Shown here in pieces: positions 17,662 through 26,226 of a DNA stretch of 35,393 nucleotides. Positions within the stretch are counted from its first letter, which is position 1. Every line of letters starts with the position of its first letter. Made by a program: the position numbers and the translations under genes. The notes beneath the pieces were generated by a model. The model ran no database searches, had not been told where the DNA came from, and worked only from the letters and a program-made list of their open reading frames with translations. Source of the stretch: a bacterium (GTDB lineage: Bacteria > Armatimonadota > Abditibacteriia > Abditibacteriales > Abditibacteriaceae). The stretch spans positions 1 to 35,393 of the forward strand of contig SDZD01000064.1 of NCBI GenBank assembly GCA_004172935.1. The letters are read 5' to 3'.

Positions 17662-18366
17662 ATGAACTCCTCTTCTTCACGGGCGCGGCGGGCCGCGTTT
17701 ACTTTGATAGAGCTTCTCACAGTTATCGCTATCATTGCCATTTTGGCCTCCATGCTTTTGCCCTCTCTTTCGCGCGCGCGTGAGATGGCGCGCCGCACCT
17801 CTTGTGCCTCCAACATGCGCCAATTGACTCTCGGCGTCATGCAGTACACCCAGGATTACGACGAGCGCCTTCCCACTGCCGCCGTCGGCGCAGCGGGCGA
17901 AAACCAGGGAGGTTGGGTTTATTATTCCAAGTTCGGTACTGCCTCCACCGACCCCGTATTCGTTCCTTCTAAGGGAGCTATTTACCCCTACATCAAGAGC
18001 GCTCAAGTCTTCGTTTGTCCCAATGATACCAACGGCCAAACCTTCGGTAACTCCTATGCCATCAACGGTTGCGCCGTGATTTCGGGCAACACCGCCAGCG
18101 GCCTTGTCGGCTCCAAAAGCGAAGCAGCTTTTACCAATGGCGAAGTCTCGAAATGGATGCTTTTCTCCGAGGAGAAAACCTACCGTGACACCACCGACGA
18201 TGGCTTTCTGTTTTATGGCACCAACGCCTTTTCTGACCGCCACACGGATGGTTCGGTGGTGACGTTTATGGATGGTCACACGAAATGGCTGCGCCGCGAT
18301 AAAATTGTGAGTGATAACTACCAAACCGGTGGTGTGCCTCCTACAACCGCTGGTCAGTGCCCATAA
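17662..18366 (+). CDS. Type II pseudopilin-like protein (prepilin cleavage, H-x9-DG type)
   Basis: 234 residues from the ATG at 17662. The N-terminus is a classic type IV pilin/pseudopilin leader: basic residues (SSRARRAA), then FTLIELLTVIAIIAILASMLLPSL, so a prepilin peptidase would cut before Phe and the helix would anchor the protein. The mature part starts with SRAREMARRTSCASNMRQL and has a C-terminal DRHTDGSVVTFMDGHTKWL segment, the style of the H-x9-DG pseudopilins that are very abundant in Planctomycetes and Armatimonadota-like bacteria. It is probably a surface or secretion pseudopilin. No secretion machinery is adjacent. An earlier in-frame start at 17620 would add a hydrophobic 14-residue extension and is less likely. 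Confidence 0.88.
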   Translation: MNSSSSRARRAAFTLIELLTVIAIIAILASMLLPSLSRAREMARRTSCASNMRQLTLGVMQYTQDYDERLPTAAVGAAGENQGGWVYYSKFGTASTDPVFVPSKGAIYPYIKSAQVFVCPNDTNGQTFGNSYAINGCAVISGNTASGLVGSKSEAAFTNGEVSKWMLFSEEKTYRDTTDDGFLFYGTNAFSDRHTDGSVVTFMDGHTKWLRRDKIVSDNYQTGGVPPTTAGQCP

Positions 18367-18389
18367 TTTAAACCGTTCCCTACTTCATC

Positions 18390-19331
18390 ATGGCTATTAC
18401 CGTTGACACCAAGCCCAAATCATCTAAAAAAGTCCCCACGCCTCTTGAAGAAGTTATCCAGTCGTCGCTCGTCCCACAAGACAAGCAGATGGGCTTTGTG
18501 GCACTTGGCGTTTGGCTCGCCGTCGTCGTTTTTCTGTGCACCATCTGGTGGGTAAGTGAAGCCACATTGCCTTTCGCAATTGGAATGCCCATCTGGGCGA
18601 CTGTGGCAATCGCGGTTTATTTGCTGTACGGTCCTAATTACCTGATCGGCAAGTTGCGCGATAAGAGCGGCACCACAATCTCGACGGCCAACAAGCCCGC
18701 GCTGAAGAACCTGTTGGCGCGTGCGGCACCATTGTTGGCGCTTAAAGAGCCGCCCGCGCTCATCGTCGAAAAGCCGGAGCCGCGTTCGCGCGTGTGGCCG
18801 TCGGGCCTTATCTTCAATAAGGCGCTGTTTGGCGTTATGGACGAAAGCGAGGCTTCGGTTCTGGCCGTTCGCGGTTTGGCTCATCAGAAACTTGGACATG
18901 CCCGCCGTCTGGGGATGCTCGATTTACTGGAACAGACCCCGACCACGACCAAAGTGTTGGCGTGGCCTATCGTCATCTACGCACGTTTGTTGCGTCAGTT
19001 GTGGTTGCCACATGCCCAGCGTAGCGCCGACCGTTTGGCATTGCTGCTTATTCGCAACCCTCAGTTGATGATGAGCGCCATCCTGAAGGAGTACGCCGCC
19101 ACCGATGCCGGAATGCAGGAACTAGGAGTCACTTCCGAAGACGTGACGAACTGGATTTCGCAGAAAGGCCACATCGGCATGAAGGGTGAGGAGATTTCGA
19201 CCCAGTACAAACTGGGGCGCGCCATCCACGAGGCGCCCATTCTGGAAGAGCGCATTCAGGAACTGCAAAAGTGGAACAACTCGCCCGACTTCAAATCGGC
19301 GGTCGAAAAGCTGGCCAGCACAAGGCGTTAA
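18390..19331 (+). CDS. Degenerate M48-peptidase-like membrane protein
   Basis: 313 residues. Two membrane helices (about 34-54 and 60-80) precede a cytoplasmic region laid out like HtpX/M48 peptidases: PPALIVEKPEP, then LIFNKALFGVMDESEASVLAVRGLAH. At the place of the zinc motif HExGH stands H165-Q-K-L-G-H170: the catalytic Glu is missing and one residue is inserted. The downstream ExxAD motif reads QRSAD, so the third ligand Glu is also gone. This looks like a catalytically dead member, perhaps a scaffold or regulator. Assignment to M48 is by pattern, not by a search. A YcxB-like gene follows 9 bases later. Confidence 0.6.
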   Translation: MAITVDTKPKSSKKVPTPLEEVIQSSLVPQDKQMGFVALGVWLAVVVFLCTIWWVSEATLPFAIGMPIWATVAIAVYLLYGPNYLIGKLRDKSGTTISTANKPALKNLLARAAPLLALKEPPALIVEKPEPRSRVWPSGLIFNKALFGVMDESEASVLAVRGLAHQKLGHARRLGMLDLLEQTPTTTKVLAWPIVIYARLLRQLWLPHAQRSADRLALLLIRNPQLMMSAILKEYAATDAGMQELGVTSEDVTNWISQKGHIGMKGEEISTQYKLGRAIHEAPILEERIQELQKWNNSPDFKSAVEKLASTRR

Positions 19332-19340
19332 CCACATTCC

Positions 19341-19892
19341 GTGCAAGTCACGTATCAGTTGCAATTAACCGATTGGAAAGCCTCTGATCGGTTTTTTGCA
19401 TCGCGTCGCAAAGCCTATCGAAAGCACAATCTGAACTGGAGGCATTATGTGCCGCTGGCGTTGATTGTGGTGATGTTCGGTTCGTTTCTGCTTCCCGCAA
19501 TTGTCGCTCCGTTCGGCTATCTCAAAACGCCCGAATTTCAAGCCGCGTGGAAAGCCACCGGAGTCCTCGCCCTGTGGCCGATGGGCATCGCTATCATTCC
19601 TCTGGCGGCACTTGCCCTCGCATGGTTTTGCGCTCCCTGGTTTCAGAATTTAGCGTTCCGCGAGTCGCCCTTTTACGGCAAGCAAATCACGCTTTCGATT
19701 CAAGATGATGGCATCGGCGGCGATACATTTATACCCTGGATTCACGTTGCGGCGGTCGAAGAATCAGACACACACATCTTCATTGTGCTGAGCGATAACA
19801 CAGGTTTTTCTATCCCCAGACGGGCTTTCGAGTCGGATTTTGAAGCGTCTCGGTTCGCAAGTCGTTGTCGTAAAGGTAGGCCAAAGGTTTGA
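19341..19892 (+). CDS. YcxB-like membrane protein
   Basis: 183 residues with a GTG start. The layout is that of YcxB-like proteins: a short beta N-terminus (VTYQLQLTDWKASDRFF), two membrane helices (about 35-58 and 75-100), then a soluble beta domain containing ITLSIQDDGIGG...IPWIHVAAVEESDTHIFIVLSDNTGFSIPRRAF, the family's signature order. Function of the family is unknown. It sits 9 bases after the M48-like gene, so they probably share a transcript. Confidence 0.8.
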   Translation: MQVTYQLQLTDWKASDRFFASRRKAYRKHNLNWRHYVPLALIVVMFGSFLLPAIVAPFGYLKTPEFQAAWKATGVLALWPMGIAIIPLAALALAWFCAPWFQNLAFRESPFYGKQITLSIQDDGIGGDTFIPWIHVAAVEESDTHIFIVLSDNTGFSIPRRAFESDFEASRFASRCRKGRPKV

Positions 19893-19940
19893 TTACATTT
19901 TTAACGACTAATGTATATAGCTGAGTAAACTCATATTAGT
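19889..19940 (+). promoter_or_regulatory. Promoter and overlapping dyad upstream of the ankyrin array
   Basis: A -35 TTGATT (19889-19894) and -10 TGTATA (19912-19917) have a 17-base spacer. An interrupted dyad overlaps and follows the -10: ACTAAT (19907-19912) with ATTAGT (19935-19940), enclosing GAGT-AA-ACTC (19923-19932). This is where a regulator could bind to control the first ankyrin gene. Confidence 0.45.
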
Positions 19941-20023
19941 AATTGACACTGTTACATGCAACACTGAGAAGGGAAAACGGTTTTGTTCGATCCCTACCTC
20001 AAAACCTACCCCTTCGACTTGTT

Positions 20024-21688
20024 ATGTCCATCCATCGCGACGCCTCCAGGGGGGATAGTGAGGCTGTATCTCGCGCGCTTGATGCGGGAGTTGCTGTTGA
20101 TGTCCCCGACGACTCGGAAATGACCCCGCTCATGATGGCGGTTTCGAGTCCCCAATCTAATACCCCCACAGTCCAGTTATTGCTCGAACGTGGTGCCAAT
20201 CCCAACGCTGCCGGAGGCTATCCCTTTCGCCCGGTATTGGGGCACGCTCTCAAGCTCAATGAGCCGGAATATGTCCGTTTGCTTGTTGAGGCCGGAGCCG
20301 ATGTTGAAGTCACCGATGAGGATGGTTTCGACGCTCTGATTTGGGCCGCTGACGGGGATACAACCCACCTATTAGAAGTTGTTGAGCTACTTCTCAGTAA
20401 TGGCGCTTCCGCTGAAGGCGAAAGTGATGATGGTGACTCGGCTGTCGGAACCGCTTCACGGCGCGGGCGCTTTGATGTTGTAAGGCGATTACTGGAAGCT
20501 GGAGCCTATGAGGGCCAGCTCGGTTGGACGCCATTGATGCGCTCTATTGCTCTTGAACCCATTCAAGAAGTACAGGCGCATCTGGTGCGCAGAACCGATT
20601 TAATCGCCACAGATTCGTGGGATAGAACTCCCTGGCTATTGGCCGTGGCGGTGGCAGATTTGCAGAAGATGCGGTTGTTGCTTGCGGCAGGGGCCAATCG
20701 AGATGATGTCGGTCACAGCGGCAAAACTGCGCTGATGTATTCGGTCGAAAACAATTCCACGGAAATTTTGCAGTGGCTCATCGCCGAACAGTTCGACCTT
20801 GAGGCCACCGACGACTTTGGAAAAACCGCTCTCATGGCAGCGGCTTCGCGCAATTCTTTTGAGTGCGTGCGCCTTTTGTTGGATGCTGGGGCTGATGCCA
20901 GCAAAGCCGACTATAACGGCCAAAAAGCTATTTCTCACACTTCTTCGGTGCAGGTTTTTCGCTTGCTTGCCGCCGCTGGTCAGGATTTAAACGAACTCGA
21001 CCCGACGACCCGCGCTTTGTTACTGGGACTGGAACACGAAGGCGAAGTTACCGTTTCGCGCGAAGATTTCGAGGTTGGGCAATATCCGCGTTTTGGCTCT
21101 GCCAACCCCGAAAAAATGGATGTCGCATTCTGGCGCGCGATGGTGCAAAGCGGTTCAACCGCTTACGCCGCGCACCAACAGTCCGCCCCGAATGGTGTAG
21201 CTTTCAAGCGTGACGACGAAGACCCGACCTGGACTTACCATCGTCAAGGCAAGTCGATTACACAGACTCCCGATGGCCGCTTCATCGAAATCGGCGGCTC
21301 TCACGAGGATTTTTACGATCCTCATTTCCACGTCTACAACGACGTTTTCGTTCACTATCCCGATGGCAGTTTCGAAATCTATGGCTACCCCGCCGAAGTT
21401 TTTCCGCCAACAGACCACCACTCGGCGACTCTAGTCGGCGACTACATCTACATCATTGGTTGTATGGGCGATATGGATACGAGGGTAGTGGGGCATACCC
21501 CGGTCTATCGACTTAATATAAACACCCTCGCCATCGAAAAGGTCGTGACTACGGGCAAAGGCCCCGGCTGCATCTCCATGCACAAGGGCACCTTGGTCGA
21601 CAACGAAATTCACGTTTGCGGCGGTGAATGCATCGATCTGTTTGTTCTCAATCTCGATACCCATCAGTGGCGCCGACAGTCCGCCTAA
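20024..21688 (+). CDS. Ankyrin-repeat plus kelch-like protein, copy 1
   Basis: 554 residues from the ATG at 20024. This start is chosen because the two paralogs begin at the same homologous point (MSIHRDASRGDS versus MQIHTDAARGDT); an in-frame TTG at 19943 would add 27 unmatched residues. The first ~330 residues are ankyrin repeats (TPLMMAVSS...VQLLLERGANPNA; KTALMYSVENNSTEILQWLI; KTALMAAASRNSFECVRLLLDAGAD). The C-terminal ~200 residues are kelch-like beta-propeller blades: DGRFIEIGG, VFVHYPDGSFEIYGYPAEVFPPTD, HSATLVGDYIYIIG, VYRLNINTLAIEKV, and a closing LFVLNLDTHQWRR. No signal peptide, so cytoplasmic; probably a protein-binding adaptor. No ribosome site precedes it. Confidence 0.9.
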   Translation: MSIHRDASRGDSEAVSRALDAGVAVDVPDDSEMTPLMMAVSSPQSNTPTVQLLLERGANPNAAGGYPFRPVLGHALKLNEPEYVRLLVEAGADVEVTDEDGFDALIWAADGDTTHLLEVVELLLSNGASAEGESDDGDSAVGTASRRGRFDVVRRLLEAGAYEGQLGWTPLMRSIALEPIQEVQAHLVRRTDLIATDSWDRTPWLLAVAVADLQKMRLLLAAGANRDDVGHSGKTALMYSVENNSTEILQWLIAEQFDLEATDDFGKTALMAAASRNSFECVRLLLDAGADASKADYNGQKAISHTSSVQVFRLLAAAGQDLNELDPTTRALLLGLEHEGEVTVSREDFEVGQYPRFGSANPEKMDVAFWRAMVQSGSTAYAAHQQSAPNGVAFKRDDEDPTWTYHRQGKSITQTPDGRFIEIGGSHEDFYDPHFHVYNDVFVHYPDGSFEIYGYPAEVFPPTDHHSATLVGDYIYIIGCMGDMDTRVVGHTPVYRLNINTLAIEKVVTTGKGPGCISMHKGTLVDNEIHVCGGECIDLFVLNLDTHQWRRQSA

Positions 21689-21721
21689 AACGCTGCCCAT
21701 TCCTACCTGAATTAGAACTTT

Positions 21722-21748
21722 GTAGGGGCGAACCTCTTGTTCGCCCTC
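21722..21748. repeat. Small intergenic palindrome
   Basis: GGGCGAAC-CTCTT-GTTCGCCC forms an 8-bp stem with flanking GTAGG and CTC. This kind of taggggcgaac...gttcgccc hairpin is a familiar dispersed intergenic repeat type. It could terminate or stabilise the upstream ankyrin transcript. Confidence 0.55.
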
Positions 21749-21787
21749 TAGTAGTTCTCAGGCACTTTGCGTCGGCTAAAATCACCC

Positions 21788-21793
21788 TATAAT
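21788..21793 (+). promoter_or_regulatory. Perfect -10 box just upstream of ankyrin copy 2
   Basis: TATAAT ends 14 bases before the ATG at 21808, with only a poor -35 (CTTTGC, 17 bases upstream). If used, the mRNA leader would be under 10 bases with no ribosome site, so the message would be nearly leaderless. Confidence 0.45.
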
Positions 21794-21807
21794 TCCCAAA
21801 CACCCTC

Positions 21808-23619
21808 ATGCAAATCCACACCGACGCCGCTAGAGGCGATACAGTAGCCGTCCTGCACCATCTTGATTCTGGCATTCCTGTTGATGTACTTGATGAGAAG
21901 GGGCAAACGCCATTGATAGTGGCTGTTTCGAGTCGTCGCTCGAACCTTGAAACAGTGCAGTTATTATTAAACCGGGGAGCCAATCCGAACGCTATTAGCA
22001 TCAGCGAAGAAAGTTCTATTCCTGTGCTTATTGAGGCCATTATTTTTGAGAAGCTCAACTACATAGAATGTCTGCTTGATGCAGGAGCCGACATCAATTT
22101 GGATACAGAAGATTATGCGGATGCTTTGACTGTATCTATAACTGGCACTTCCTCTGATCTCTCGGTGATGGAGTTTCTCATTGAGCGTGGAGCTGTCGTC
22201 CAGTGGGATGATGAGGGGAAATCGGCGTTGACTCGCGCTTTGGATGATGGGAATTTCAATGCAGTGAGACGCCTGTGCGAAGCTGGCGCCGATGAATCGC
22301 GACTCGAATGGACTCCTCTGACTCGCGCTATTGTGATTGGTTCGTTGGAAGATGTGCGGACTCAGTTGCAGCAAGGGGATTCCATTTCGGAGCGCGATGA
22401 ATGGAAGCGTACCCCTTGGTTAATCTCATTGGCGGTTGGAGACATAGATAAAGCGAAGTTGTTGCTCGAAGCAAGTGCTAACCGCGACGATGTCGGGCAC
22501 TGCGGCAAAACCGCTTTGATGTATGCCATCGAAGCCAATCATCCTGAAATGCTGCGTTGGCTACTCGAAATCGGGTGCGACCCCGATGCCACCAATGATT
22601 TTGAGGAAACGGCTTTGATGGAGGCCGCTTCTTATGAATCCGCCCTCTGTGTGCGCTTATTGTTAGATGCCGGTGCCGACCCCAATAACGTCAACAACAG
22701 AAGCGAAAAAGCTATCGCTAACGCTTATTCGCCCGAAGTCATTCGTTTGTTGGTCGAAGTAGGTCAGGACTTGAATGACCTCAGTTTCAGCGCTCGCGCG
22801 GCCTTACTGGGCTTTGAAGATGATGGGGAGCCATACTGCACGCGCGAAGAATTTGAGGAAGGGCGCACCCCTCGTTTCGGAACTGCCAACCCCGAAAAAA
22901 TGGACGTTCCCTTCTGGGACGAGATGGTGCGCAGTGGTGCCCCCGCCTATCGACCACGCGCGCTCTTTTTGCCCGAAATTTTGGATGAAGAAGGCCCCGT
23001 GTGGTGCTACCATCGCTTCGGCAAATCAATCAACCAACTTCCCGATGGTCGCTTTATCGAAATCGGCGGCGAACATGAAGATTGGTACGACTCGGACTTT
23101 TACATCTACAACGATGTTTTCGTTCACTATCCCGATGGCAGTTTCGACATCTACGGCTATCCCGCTGAAGTCTTCCCCCAGACTGATTTTCATTCGGCAA
23201 CTCTGGTAGGCGATTTCATCTACATCATCGGCAATACCAGCTATCCTGAACAAAGAGTGGTCGGCTACACCCCGGTTTACCGACTCAACATCAATACCCT
23301 CGCCATCGAAAAAGTCGAGACTACGGGCGACAATCCCGGTTGGATTTTCCGCCACAAAGCGGCTCTAATCGGCGATGAAATTCACATCTCCGGTGGAGAT
23401 GTTTGGAATGGGCCGATGAGTCCCGAAGAGGCGGCAGCGTTCCAGGCAGCAAGAGCGAAATGAGTAGATTTCCCTAACAGAGAGGATTTCGACTCGGATG
23501 ATGAATGGATACAGGCAACAGGGCAGCATCTGGACGAAAACAGAATCGAAGAAATCGAACGCCTCGAACTCTTCGCCTTCAATCTGACATCTCTTAATTG
23601 GCGCCGAATTTCATCTTAG
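21808..23619 (+). pseudogene. Ankyrin plus kelch-like protein, copy 2, with in-frame TGA
   Basis: The open frame from the ATG at 21808 stops at a TGA (23461-23463) after 551 residues. In the same frame, with no indel, sequence continues for another 51 codons to TAG at 23617-23619. That tail ends LFAFNLTSLNWRRISS, homologous to the C-termini of copy 1 (LFVLNLDTHQWRRQSA) and copy 3 (PFALNLKSLQWRHVSD). So one nonsense change (for instance CGA to TGA) removes the last kelch strand, or the stop is read through. The TGA lies in an acidic insert (PEEAAAFQAARAK, then DFDSDDEW) absent from the other copies. N-terminal ankyrin repeats and propeller motifs match the paralogs. The truncated 551-residue product may still be made. 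Confidence 0.85.
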
Positions 23620-23638
23620 CCCACCCTCTCTTTCCCTC

Positions 23639-25393
23639 ATGCAAATTCACGAAGCCGCCGCCAAAGGTGATACAGCCGCACTCCTCCGCGAACTCGAATC
23701 GGGCGTTCCAGTCGATGCCCTTGACGAGGGAGGCCGAACCCCGCTTTTCGTTGCAGCAGGTAACAAGCGCTCCAACGTCGAGACGATGCGACTGCTCCTT
23801 GATAATGGGGCTGATCCGAATGCTCTCGACGGAGAAAAATTTTGTTATGTGCTGTTAGAAGCAGTCTCTACTAGAGAAATTGCGCGTGTTCAATGTCTCC
23901 TCAACGCAGGTGCCGACATCAATCTCAGTACGGAAGATTGCGTTGATTCCTTAACTTGGACTGTAAATACCATCACACGCATCAACGACCAACGTGCCCT
24001 ATTGATGATGGAATTTCTTCTTCAACAAGGTGCGTTGGTGCAGTGGGACGAAGAGGGAAACTCGGCTCTTGAAGTCGCATTCAAACACGGCCATTTCGAC
24101 ATTGTAAGACGACTACTGGCAGATGGAGACGAGGAATCTGCTCTCCCTCTCCAATGGACGCCCCTTACCAAAGCTATTGTGCTGGGAACTGTTGATGAGG
24201 TGCGTGAACTATTGCAGCGTGGAGCAAACCTATCAGATAGAGATTGGCAAGGGGACAGGACTCCATGGCTACTCTCGCTCTCATCAGGAGATATTGAAAA
24301 AGCGCGTTTGCTGTTGGAGTCAGGGTCTCAACGCGATGATATGGGGTGGTTCGAAAAAACGCCCCTCATGTATCCAATCGCATCGAACGACCCCGAAATG
24401 CTCAAGTGGCTCATTAGTATTGGATGTGATGTCGAGGCATCAGCTCAATTTGGCCAAACTCCTTTGATGGTGGCCGTTGAGAGAAATTCTATCCCTTCCA
24501 TAAAAATCCTTCTCGATGCCGGAGCCAACCCCAACGCGACCAATCACATCGACCAAAAGGCCATCGAATTCATCTCCTCTCTCGAAGCCACACGTTTGCT
24601 AATGGCAGCCGGACAGGACATCAACGATGCCAGTTCGCAGGCTCGTGCTGTGTTATTTGGCATCGGTTACGACGATACCTTTGAGGTATCGCGCGAAGAC
24701 ACCGACGCTGGCGCTCAACCACGCTTCGGCACAGCTAATCCAGAAAAAATGCAGGTGCCTTTCTGGCAGGCAATGGCACGAACCGGACAATCTGCCTATG
24801 CCCGTCGAACATTGTTCGCCAATTTCGACGAAAGGCTCAGGTTCGAATCGTCTAACCCCTATCCTTTCGTCTTTGAAAAATATCCTTTGTGGCACTATCC
24901 CCGATACGGAATGTCGCTAACCGCCCTTCCCGATGGCCGTTTCATCGAAATAGGCGGCTATTACGAAGAAGGAGGCTATTACGAAGAAGGAGGCAATCCC
25001 AACTTTTGTATCTTCAACGAAGTTTTTGTTCGCCATTCCAACCAAACGTTACATATTTATGGCTATCCCCGCGAAACCTTCCCTCCAACCGATGGCCACA
25101 CCGCTACCCTCGTTGGCGACTTTATCTACATCATCGGTTGTATTGGTTACCCCGATGAGCGAGTCGTCGGTTATACCCCCGTTTATCGACTCTGCATTAA
25201 AACTTTCGTAATCGAAAAAGTCGAAACCAGCGGTGATAACCCCGGCTGGATTTTCAATCACAAAGCGGCTTTAGTCGGCGATGAAATTCACATTTGGAAC
25301 GGCAAAATTTGGCTGGGAGATGAACAGCCCCACAAAGATGGCCCCTTCGCCCTCAACTTAAAGTCTCTCCAATGGCGGCACGTCTCTGATTAA
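23639..25393 (+). CDS. Ankyrin-repeat plus kelch-like protein, copy 3
   Basis: 584 residues, same architecture as copies 1 and 2: ankyrin repeats to about residue 330 (TPLFVAAGNKRSNVETMRLLLDNGADPNA; KTPLMYPIASNDPEMLKWLI; QTPLMVAVERNSIPSIKILLDAGANPNA), then a linker with AQPRFGTANPEKMQVPFW, then the kelch-like region with HTATLVGDFIYIIGCIGYPDERVVGYTPVYRL. It carries a unique GYYEEG-GYYEEG doubling from an 18-bp tandem repeat at 24956-24991, just where copies 1 and 2 have a single HEDFYD or HEDWYD. It has no membrane or signal segment and no ribosome site. It ends 4 bases before the convergent pgeF stop. Confidence 0.9.
   Translation: MQIHEAAAKGDTAALLRELESGVPVDALDEGGRTPLFVAAGNKRSNVETMRLLLDNGADPNALDGEKFCYVLLEAVSTREIARVQCLLNAGADINLSTEDCVDSLTWTVNTITRINDQRALLMMEFLLQQGALVQWDEEGNSALEVAFKHGHFDIVRRLLADGDEESALPLQWTPLTKAIVLGTVDEVRELLQRGANLSDRDWQGDRTPWLLSLSSGDIEKARLLLESGSQRDDMGWFEKTPLMYPIASNDPEMLKWLISIGCDVEASAQFGQTPLMVAVERNSIPSIKILLDAGANPNATNHIDQKAIEFISSLEATRLLMAAGQDINDASSQARAVLFGIGYDDTFEVSREDTDAGAQPRFGTANPEKMQVPFWQAMARTGQSAYARRTLFANFDERLRFESSNPYPFVFEKYPLWHYPRYGMSLTALPDGRFIEIGGYYEEGGYYEEGGNPNFCIFNEVFVRHSNQTLHIYGYPRETFPPTDGHTATLVGDFIYIIGCIGYPDERVVGYTPVYRLCIKTFVIEKVETSGDNPGWIFNHKAALVGDEIHIWNGKIWLGDEQPHKDGPFALNLKSLQWRHVSD
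24956..24991. repeat. 18-bp tandem duplication inside ankyrin copy 3
   Basis: GGCTATTACGAAGAAGGA occurs twice head to tail, keeping the frame and doubling the residues GYYEEG. The two units are identical, so the event is recent. Confidence 0.9.
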
Positions 25394-25397
25394 AAAA

Positions 25398-26174
25398 TCA
25401 ACTCCACCACGCCACGATTCCGAATCGTCCCGCATTTCCCTTTTGTCCGCGATGCGAGAAGAAAAGATCGTTGCGTTCGCGTGTGCAGATGGGGGAGATT
25501 TCGATGTTTGTGAGTGCTACGTTTACTGAGACCAAATCATCGCGGATAATGGCGCGCAAGTCGAGGTGAGGTTTGGCGAATGAGCCGCGTATGACGGCTG
25601 CCGCATTTTTGGCTTCGACTTGCTGGGCGACTTCTTCACCCACTTCCAAATTGTCTATGTTCAGGCAGGGGCCGATTGCTGCCAGTACATCGTTGGGGTT
25701 TGTACCGAACTCGCGGTGCATGGCTGCGATGGCGTTAGAGGCTGCCCCGGCCAGTGCGCCACGCCAACCGGCATGGACAACGGCTAGTGCGCGCTGTTGT
25801 GGGTCGACTAGCAACACTGGGGCACAATCGGCGACCTGGATTAGCAAGGGCAAGCCCTGTTCGTTGGTGGTTAAGGCGTCGCAGTCGGGTAGGGCGCTGT
25901 CCCAATCGAGCGCACCGCTCCCCGCTTCTGTGCTTGATATAACGCGCACATTGGCGCCGTGAACCTGCTGGGCCGCTACCAGACGCTCAATGTCGAATCC
26001 TGCGTTTTGAGCGAACAGGCGGCGATTTTCGCGAACTGCTGTTGCTTCGTCACCAACATGGAATCCTAGATTCAGCGAGGCGAACTCGCCCGTCGAAACG
26101 CCATCGGCTCGTGTTGAGAGGGCATGATGAAAACCTGTGACACCGTCGAAAATCCCGAATTGCATCAAACTCAA
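25398..26174 (-). CDS. pgeF: Peptidoglycan editing factor / multicopper-type purine nucleosidase (YfiH family)
   Basis: 258 residues, the normal YfiH/PgeF length. Members have been reported to act as purine nucleoside phosphorylase or adenosine deaminase, and PgeF was described as editing peptidoglycan precursors; older annotations call it laccase or polyphenol oxidase. Zinc ligands are visible: His72 (QQVHG), Cys117 (VADCAPV) and His134 (VVHAGWRG). Family motifs SLNLGFHVGD at about 33-42, AAIGPCL, and CTRERNDLFFSHR near the C-terminus are present. The stop lies 4 bases from the convergent ankyrin stop, so the two transcripts run into each other. Confidence 0.94.
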   Translation of the reverse strand: MSLMQFGIFDGVTGFHHALSTRADGVSTGEFASLNLGFHVGDEATAVRENRRLFAQNAGFDIERLVAAQQVHGANVRVISSTEAGSGALDWDSALPDCDALTTNEQGLPLLIQVADCAPVLLVDPQQRALAVVHAGWRGALAGAASNAIAAMHREFGTNPNDVLAAIGPCLNIDNLEVGEEVAQQVEAKNAAAVIRGSFAKPHLDLRAIIRDDLVSVNVALTNIEISPICTRERNDLFFSHRGQKGNAGRFGIVAWWS

Positions 26175-26226
26175 GTATTGATTACCCAGCTAAATGGCTG
26201 TTTGGTGTAAGAAGACCTAACATTTT

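Noticed and set aside
23461..23463. TGA as a reassigned sense codon
   Set aside because: Other intact genes here end in TGA (for example ybeY and the isochorismatase-family gene), so a global recoding is not supported; no selenocysteine element is evident.
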